The position numbers were made by a program, and so were the translations under genes. DNA of 8,674 bases from Firmicutes bacterium UBA911. GTDB lineage: Bacteria; Bacillota; Desulfotomaculia; Desulfotomaculales; Desulforudaceae. Under the pieces are notes generated by a model, which ran no database searches, had not been told where the DNA came from, and saw only the letters and a list, made by a program, of their open reading frames with translations. Position 1 is the stretch's first letter. Every line of letters begins with the position of its first letter. Shown here one piece after another: positions 5,152-8,674 of this stretch. The stretch lies in NCBI GenBank assembly GCA_002294005.1, contig DBEH01000034.1, forward strand, positions 1 to 8,674, read 5' to 3'.

Positions 5152-5182
5152 AGGAGTGTTTTGCTGCTTCGCCTGGTTCAGG

Positions 5183-5212
5183 CCAGGATTTCCTGCATTT
5201 GTGCCGGAATAT
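5183..5212 (+). promoter_or_regulatory. SigH-like promoter 2 before the sugar phosphotransferase gene
   Basis: CCAGGATTT (5183-5191) and CCGGAATAT (5204-5212) are again exactly 12 bases apart, giving AGGATTT-15-GAAT, the same geometry as the site 61 bases upstream. The purine at the first position of each half is missing; the rest fits. Transcription would start near 5219, about 30 bases before the preferred TTG start. Confidence 0.45.
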
Positions 5213-5249
5213 CCTGATGCTGCCGCCGGGTTGTCTGGGGGTGCCCTGC

Positions 5250-6719
5250 TTGTCGGAAGAAGAGAACAAGGCGAGAATAGCCCCCGTGGGGTCCGAAGCC
5301 GACAGAGGCCAAAAGGCGTTGGAGTGCGTCCCGCGGTTCGTTGTGGCTGCAGGAGATGTCGCTCTGGTACTGATCGGATTTTATCTGGCTTTTCTGGTGC
5401 GTTTCGGAGCCGAACTCCCACCGGACAATTGGCGGCCTTTTTTGCATCTCGCTCCCTGGTTGGCCGGGGGGGCGCTCTTGGTGTTTATGGGACTTGGGCT
5501 TTATGACCGCCGGTTGGATGGTTTTGCGCCCACTATGCGCGGGTTGTTGACTGCGGTGGTTCTAATCGGCCTGGGTGCGGCGGTGGCGAGCTACTGGTCG
5601 CGCGAGTTCGCTTTTCCGCGGAGTGTCATCCTGATCGGCGGGTGCATCCAGTTGATTCTCCTGGTGGGGTGGCGCCGGCTGATATGGCGGTTGGACATTC
5701 GTTTGCATGGCCGCCGGGGGTTGCTGATTGTCGGAGATGACGGCGAGGCGCTGAGCTTTTGGGGCAAATTGTGGGGAATGCCCGGCGGACTGTTCTGGAT
5801 CGTGGGCGTGCTGCCTCCGGAACAGACTGACCAGCTTGAGGAACGGCTGGCCGAGGCGGATGCCGTGGTGGTAATGCCCTCGCTATCCGCGGAGGTGCGC
5901 CGGCAGGTGGCGGCGGCGAGCCTGGAAAGAGGGCGGGAAGTCTATCTGGTACCCAGCGACTTCGAGGTGATGGTGAACAGTGCCCGGGTGAGCCAGATAG
6001 ACGATTTGCCCGTGCTGCAGTTGGAGCGTTTCCAGCTTTCCTGGTCCCAGGCGGTGGCTAAGCGGCTTATGGACGTGAGTGCCGCCCTGGCCGGATTGAC
6101 TGTGGGCCTGCCGGTGCTGATCTGCCTGGTGTTCCTGATAGCCGTCACCTCGCCGGGGTCGCCCTTCTACGTGCAGGAGCGGGTCGGCCGGCACGGGCGG
6201 GTCTTTTGGCTGTACAAGCTGCGCACGATGGTGGCGGACGCCGAAGAAGATACCGGACCGGTGCTGGCGGCGGTGGGAGATCCGCGAGTGACTGGGCTGG
6301 GCCGGTTTTTGCGGGCTGCGCGGCTGGACGAATTGCCCCAGCTCTTTAACGTGCTGAAAGGGGATATGAGCATCGTGGGGCCGCGGCCGGAGCGGGCGGA
6401 ATTCGTGCAGCAGTTTGAGGCGGAAAATGCGGCGTACCAATACCGCCAACTGGTCAAGCCCGGCCTGACCGGCCTGGCCCAGGTGCAGGGGCGCTACGAC
6501 ACCTCGGCGGCGGACAAGCTCCGCTTCGACCTCTACTACGTCCGGAACTATTCTCTTTTGATGGACCTACAGATAATGCTGCAGACTATCCCGGTGGTGT
6601 TGACGCCGTCGGCGGCATTAGGGCAAAACGGCAGGCCGGTGCCGAAGTCCGTCGCCTTCCTGACCAATTCCCGTACGGAAAGCGAACAGGCGCTGGGGGA
6701 AAAGCGGGCGCCCAATTAG
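5250..6719 (+). CDS. Exopolysaccharide biosynthesis polyprenyl glycosylphosphotransferase (initiating sugar-1-P transferase)
   Basis: A 489-residue membrane enzyme that would transfer a sugar-1-phosphate from a nucleotide sugar to undecaprenyl phosphate, the first step of EPS/capsule repeat-unit assembly. From the 5250 start: four N-terminal membrane helices (about 29-51, 68-84, 98-114, 125-141), a soluble nucleotide-binding-like middle domain (LLIVGDDGEAL, AEADAVVVMPSLS), a re-entrant helix at about 274-299, then the catalytic bacterial-sugar-transferase domain. The catalytic part shows YVQERVGRHG, YKLRTM, RLDELPQLFNVLKGDMSIVG with the catalytic pair D360-E361, GPRPE and PGLTGLAQVQGR. The domain order and length are those of the WbaP/CpsE-type group. 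I prefer TTG at 5250 because GGGGGTG (5237-5243) lies six bases upstream and both SigH-like sites end before it; a GTG at 5139 would add 37 residues with no clear ribosome binding site. Sugar identity is unknown. Confidence 0.93.
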   Translation: MSEEENKARIAPVGSEADRGQKALECVPRFVVAAGDVALVLIGFYLAFLVRFGAELPPDNWRPFLHLAPWLAGGALLVFMGLGLYDRRLDGFAPTMRGLLTAVVLIGLGAAVASYWSREFAFPRSVILIGGCIQLILLVGWRRLIWRLDIRLHGRRGLLIVGDDGEALSFWGKLWGMPGGLFWIVGVLPPEQTDQLEERLAEADAVVVMPSLSAEVRRQVAAASLERGREVYLVPSDFEVMVNSARVSQIDDLPVLQLERFQLSWSQAVAKRLMDVSAALAGLTVGLPVLICLVFLIAVTSPGSPFYVQERVGRHGRVFWLYKLRTMVADAEEDTGPVLAAVGDPRVTGLGRFLRAARLDELPQLFNVLKGDMSIVGPRPERAEFVQQFEAENAAYQYRQLVKPGLTGLAQVQGRYDTSAADKLRFDLYYVRNYSLLMDLQIMLQTIPVVLTPSAALGQNGRPVPKSVAFLTNSRTESEQALGEKRAPN

Positions 6720-6748
6720 GCAATTGACTCTTTATCGCATTGGCAAAA

Positions 6749-7329
6749 TCATTCCTTGACGGCTTCCAGTGCGCTGAGGTTCATTGCCCTTCGGGCTGGA
6801 TAATAACCTGAGATTAACCCGACCAAGCTGGCAAAAACCAAGGCGCCGGCCGCCAGCCACAAGGGAATGATGGAAGTCTTGCTGGGTCATCCCATTCCCC
6901 ACGTTTCAATCAACACGAACCCGGTGGTATTTATAAGATAGGAGACGCCGTAACTAAAGGCCGCGCCGAGCACTCCCCCGAAAAAGCCGATCATTCCGGA
7001 TTCGAAGAGAAAAAGTTTCCTAATATCCGCCAGGGAGGCGCCAATCACCTTCATGATGCCGATCTCCCTAGTCCTTTCATAAACGGACATGACCATGGTG
7101 TTGGCGATCCCGATCGCGGCGACCAAAAGGGAGACCGCGCCGATGGCTCCAAGCACCTTTTGGATTCCGGCCGTGGCTTTCTGCATGGATTCCAGGATGT
7201 CGGTCAGGCTGTCCGCGTAAAAACCCCCGTCCTTGATTTGCTGCTGCACCCTTTGGACATCATTGATGTTTTTTACTTTCACCAGTATTCTGGAGTACCC
7301 GTCGAGCTTTATGGCTTCACTGGGTTTCT
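6749..7329 (-). pseudogene. MacB/LolE-type ABC transporter permease (FtsX domain), truncated by IS and interrupted by TGA
   Basis: The C-terminal third of a MacB-like permease, an inner-membrane partner of an ABC ATPase that exports lipoproteins, peptides or drugs. Reading from 7329: KKPSEAIKLDGYSRILVKVK (end of the extracytoplasmic domain), GAIGAVSLLVAAIGIANTMV (membrane helix), YERTREIGIMKVIGAS (the family hallmark), ESGMIGFFGGVLGAAFSYGV (helix), then an in-frame TGA at 6889-6887. Beyond it the same frame continues PSKTSIIPLWLAAGALVFAS, then LVGLISGYYPARRAMNLSAL and EAVKE, stopping at 6749; this is the normal end of the family. The 5' part is lost at 7330, where IS21 sequence starts. It is therefore doubly inactivated. 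Its base composition is visibly lower in GC than its neighbours. It converges on the sugar phosphotransferase gene with a 29-base gap. Confidence 0.88.
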
Positions 7330-7422
7330 TGTGCGGATTCCGGTGAAATCGGCCACCTGTTCCGATTTTTCCCGGCCACCCGTTCCGGAGTTTCCGGCCG
7401 GGGGTCGGAGCGTAGCGACGCT
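7330..7422. repeat. IS21 terminal repeats, three units spaced about 23 bases
   Basis: TTCCG recurs at 7338-7342, 7360-7364 and 7383-7387. CGGCCACC recurs at 7350-7357 and 7373-7380, with a third, diverged CCGGCC near 7394-7399. The 22-23 base spacing (about two helical turns) fits the multiple IstA binding sites known at IS21 ends. A small hairpin, AGCGT (7409-7413) with ACGCT (7418-7422), follows and lies 36 bases beyond the istB stop. Between 7423 and 7457 nothing more is recognised. Confidence 0.7.
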
Positions 7423-7457
7423 GGTTGTGGATAATATATCCTGGTGTCCGGAATCAG

Positions 7458-8192
7458 TCAAGCATGGGTCAGCAGTTTGCGCATAGACTCCCCCCTCAGT
7501 TCCAGTTTGTAGGCGTTATGCACCAACCGGTCCAGGATGGCGTCGGCGAGAGTGGGATCGGCCAGGACCTCGTGCCACTGGTTTACCGGCAGCTGGCTGG
7601 TGATCAGCGTGGACCGGGTCTGGTTGCGGTCTTCGAGGATGTCCAGGAGATCCCGGGCCTCCTCCACCTGGAGCGGGGAGATCCCAAAGTCGTCCAGGAG
7701 CAAAAGCTCGGTCTTCTGGAGCTTGTGGATCAGGGTGGGGTAGCTGCCGTCGGCCCGGGCGGCGGCGACGGCCTGCAGGAGCCGGGAAGTGCGCCAGTAG
7801 CGCACCGTGAATCCCAGCCGGCAGGCCTTGTTGCCCAGCGCACAAGAAAGGAAGCTTTTCCCGGCTCCGGTTGGGCCGGTGATGATCAGGTTATGATGTT
7901 GTGCAATCCACCGGCACTCGGCCAGGGAGAAAAAGACGGAACGATCCAGGCCCCGGGGGTGGCGAAAGTCCACGTCCTCCACGCAGGCCTGCTGCTTGAG
8001 CTTGGCCCCTTTTAAAAGACGGGCCAGCCTTTTGTTCGCCCGGCAATCCACTTCCCGGTCCACAAGCAGGCCCAGGCGTTCCTCGAAAGAGAGGGCGACG
8101 GTGTCGGGTTGGGCGAGTTGTTCTTCCAGCGCCCGGGCCATGCCGAAGAGTTTCATCTGGTTGAGTCTATCGAAAGTCGGCTGCAGCAGCAC
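7458..8192 (-). CDS. istB: IS21-family helper ATPase IstB
   Basis: An AAA+ ATPase that activates and targets the IstA transposase. From the GTG at 8192 it has 244 residues: LLQPTFDRLNQMKLFGMARA at the N-terminus, VDFRHPRGLDR, Walker A ITGPTGAGKSFLSCALGNKA, Walker B ELLLLDDFGI, the sensor-like stretch STLITSQLPVNQWHEVL, and a typical end RLVHNAYKLELRGESMRKLL. It is complete and looks intact. AAGGAG (8206-8201) is eight bases before the GTG at 8192; the GTG at 8201 (247 residues) touches that site, so 8192 is more likely. The ribosome binding site overlaps the istA stop codon, implying coupled translation. Confidence 0.95.
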   Translation of the reverse strand: MLLQPTFDRLNQMKLFGMARALEEQLAQPDTVALSFEERLGLLVDREVDCRANKRLARLLKGAKLKQQACVEDVDFRHPRGLDRSVFFSLAECRWIAQHHNLIITGPTGAGKSFLSCALGNKACRLGFTVRYWRTSRLLQAVAAARADGSYPTLIHKLQKTELLLLDDFGISPLQVEEARDLLDILEDRNQTRSTLITSQLPVNQWHEVLADPTLADAILDRLVHNAYKLELRGESMRKLLTHA

Positions 8193-8205
8193 GGGTTTCA
8201 CTCCT

Positions 8206-8674
8206 TCAGTGGTAATACTCTGGACCCCGGATGTTCTCGTGGGCGGGTCCGGGTTTGGCGGTTTTGGTTTTGAGCGGGACCTGGTCCAGCCAGGCTTTGA
8301 GGATGGAGTTCACGCTTTTGTAGGAATAGCTCTTAATCGCCAGGCTGCGGGCACAGGCCGCCTCCACTCTTTCGGGGGTATACCGCTTGGCGAGCCGGAT
8401 GATGCCCAGGCAGGAACGGTAGCCCTGCTCCGGATGCGGTTTGGAAGTCATGATGGCCTCCACCAGCTTCTCGGTGTGGGGGCCGATCTTCCCGCCCAGC
8501 GGCTGATCCGGGAAGGTGTCCATTCCAGGTACTCCCGGTGCGCTTTGGGCCGGTGCTCGGGGTTGGTGGTGGCGCGCCCCGGAAGGTAGCTGCGCACGTG
8601 ACTGGTCACCCGCCGGTTCTTGCACAAGACCTCGACCACCTGGGGCCCCAAACGGACATCGACCTGCTCGCCGA
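8206..8674 (-). pseudogene. istA: IS21-family transposase IstA, C-terminal part, frameshifted (5' end beyond the window)
   Basis: The end of the DDE-type IstA transposase. From the window edge to about 8491 one frame reads GEQVDVRLGPQVVEVLCKNR, then RVTSHVRSYLPGRATTNPEH and RPKAHREYLEWTPSRISRWA. The homology then moves to another frame, reading GKIGPHTEKLVEAIMTSKPH, then PEQGYRSCLGIIRLAKRYTP, ending ENIRGPEYYH with TGA at 8208-8206. The natural join WAG-KIG needs one more base in the G-run at 8493-8491 (- strand GCGGGAAG, expected GCGGGGAAG), so a single-base deletion is the simplest explanation. The catalytic core lies outside the window. A sequencing error in a short homopolymer would give the same picture. 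Confidence 0.88.

Larger units (their letters stand above)
7330..8674 (-). mobile_element. IS21-family insertion sequence, partial (runs past the window edge)
   Basis: One end is visible at 7330 (TGTGCGGATTCCGG...), followed by istB and istA on the - strand in the usual IS21 order (istA first). The junction is precise: the permease reading frame makes sense up to 7329, and terminal repeats begin at 7330. The far end is outside the window, so the full length and the target-site duplication cannot be checked. The istA frameshift at about 8491 suggests this copy no longer moves by itself. Confidence 0.88.

Noticed and set aside
4798..5421. A 207-codon open frame on the - strand crossing the promoter region
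   Set aside because: The composition is biased toward P, R, S and T, no domain is visible, and it covers the inverted promoter module, both SigH-like sites and the start of the sugar phosphotransferase.
5883..6449. A 188-codon open frame on the - strand
   Set aside because: It is a shadow of the catalytic half of the sugar phosphotransferase, rich in H, Q and R with no domain pattern.
6887..6889. In-frame TGA as a selenocysteine codon in the permease
   Set aside because: It lies in a variable loop of a family not known to use selenocysteine, no SECIS-like hairpin was evident, and the gene is already truncated by the IS; a nonsense mutation is simpler.
7425..8589. Two long open frames on the + strand (7425-8015 and 7996-8589)
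   Set aside because: They are antisense to istB and istA, which are unambiguous.

Overview
The window looks like the chromosome of a high-GC, Gram-positive, probably spore-forming Firmicute of the Desulfotomaculum/Pelotomaculum/Moorella type. The evidence is the DUF1659 - DUF2922 - YvrJ - amidase gene set, strong GGAGGTG ribosome binding sites, many GTG/TTG starts, and SigH-like promoter motifs. This placement rests on gene content, not on any database search.

Layout. Positions 1-50 resemble the outer end of an IS21-type element lying to the left. At 135-1304 (+) is a family-4 glycosyltransferase for exopolysaccharide (EPS) or capsule synthesis. At 1565-1795 (+) is an orphan HicB-like antitoxin behind a good sigma-A-like promoter. 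A promoter module (1912-2034) precedes an operon on + of DUF1659 (2126-2350), DUF2922 (2474-2701), YvrJ-like membrane peptide (2771-2962) and N-acetylmuramoyl-L-alanine amidase with a half SPOR motif (2959-3480). Perfect GGGGACAGTCCCC-type palindromes sit inside this operon. A convergent block on - follows: a short phage-like protein (4583-4801), then a two-gene cassette that looks like a nucleotidyltransferase toxin-antitoxin pair (4075-4470, 3556-4059). A diverged second copy of the promoter module lies inverted at 4947-5069. At 5250-6719 (+) is a polyprenyl-phosphate sugar phosphotransferase, the initiating enzyme of EPS synthesis, preceded by two SigH-like promoters. The right end holds a dead MacB/FtsX-type permease fragment (6749-7329, -). 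It is cut by an IS21 element whose end starts at 7330 and whose istB and frameshifted istA run to the window edge.

How the genes fit together. The two EPS genes, on the same strand, probably belong to one surface-polysaccharide locus that is interrupted by about 3.9 kb of unrelated accessory genes. The DUF1659-to-amidase operon resembles a small wall-hydrolase or holin/endolysin-like cassette. Its promoter module is duplicated in front of the - strand gene at 4801, which suggests shared control. The nucleotidyltransferase pair and the orphan HicB are typical accessory, defence-type genes. IS21 remnants at both edges, a disrupted permease and palindromic repeats mark the locus as genomically unstable.
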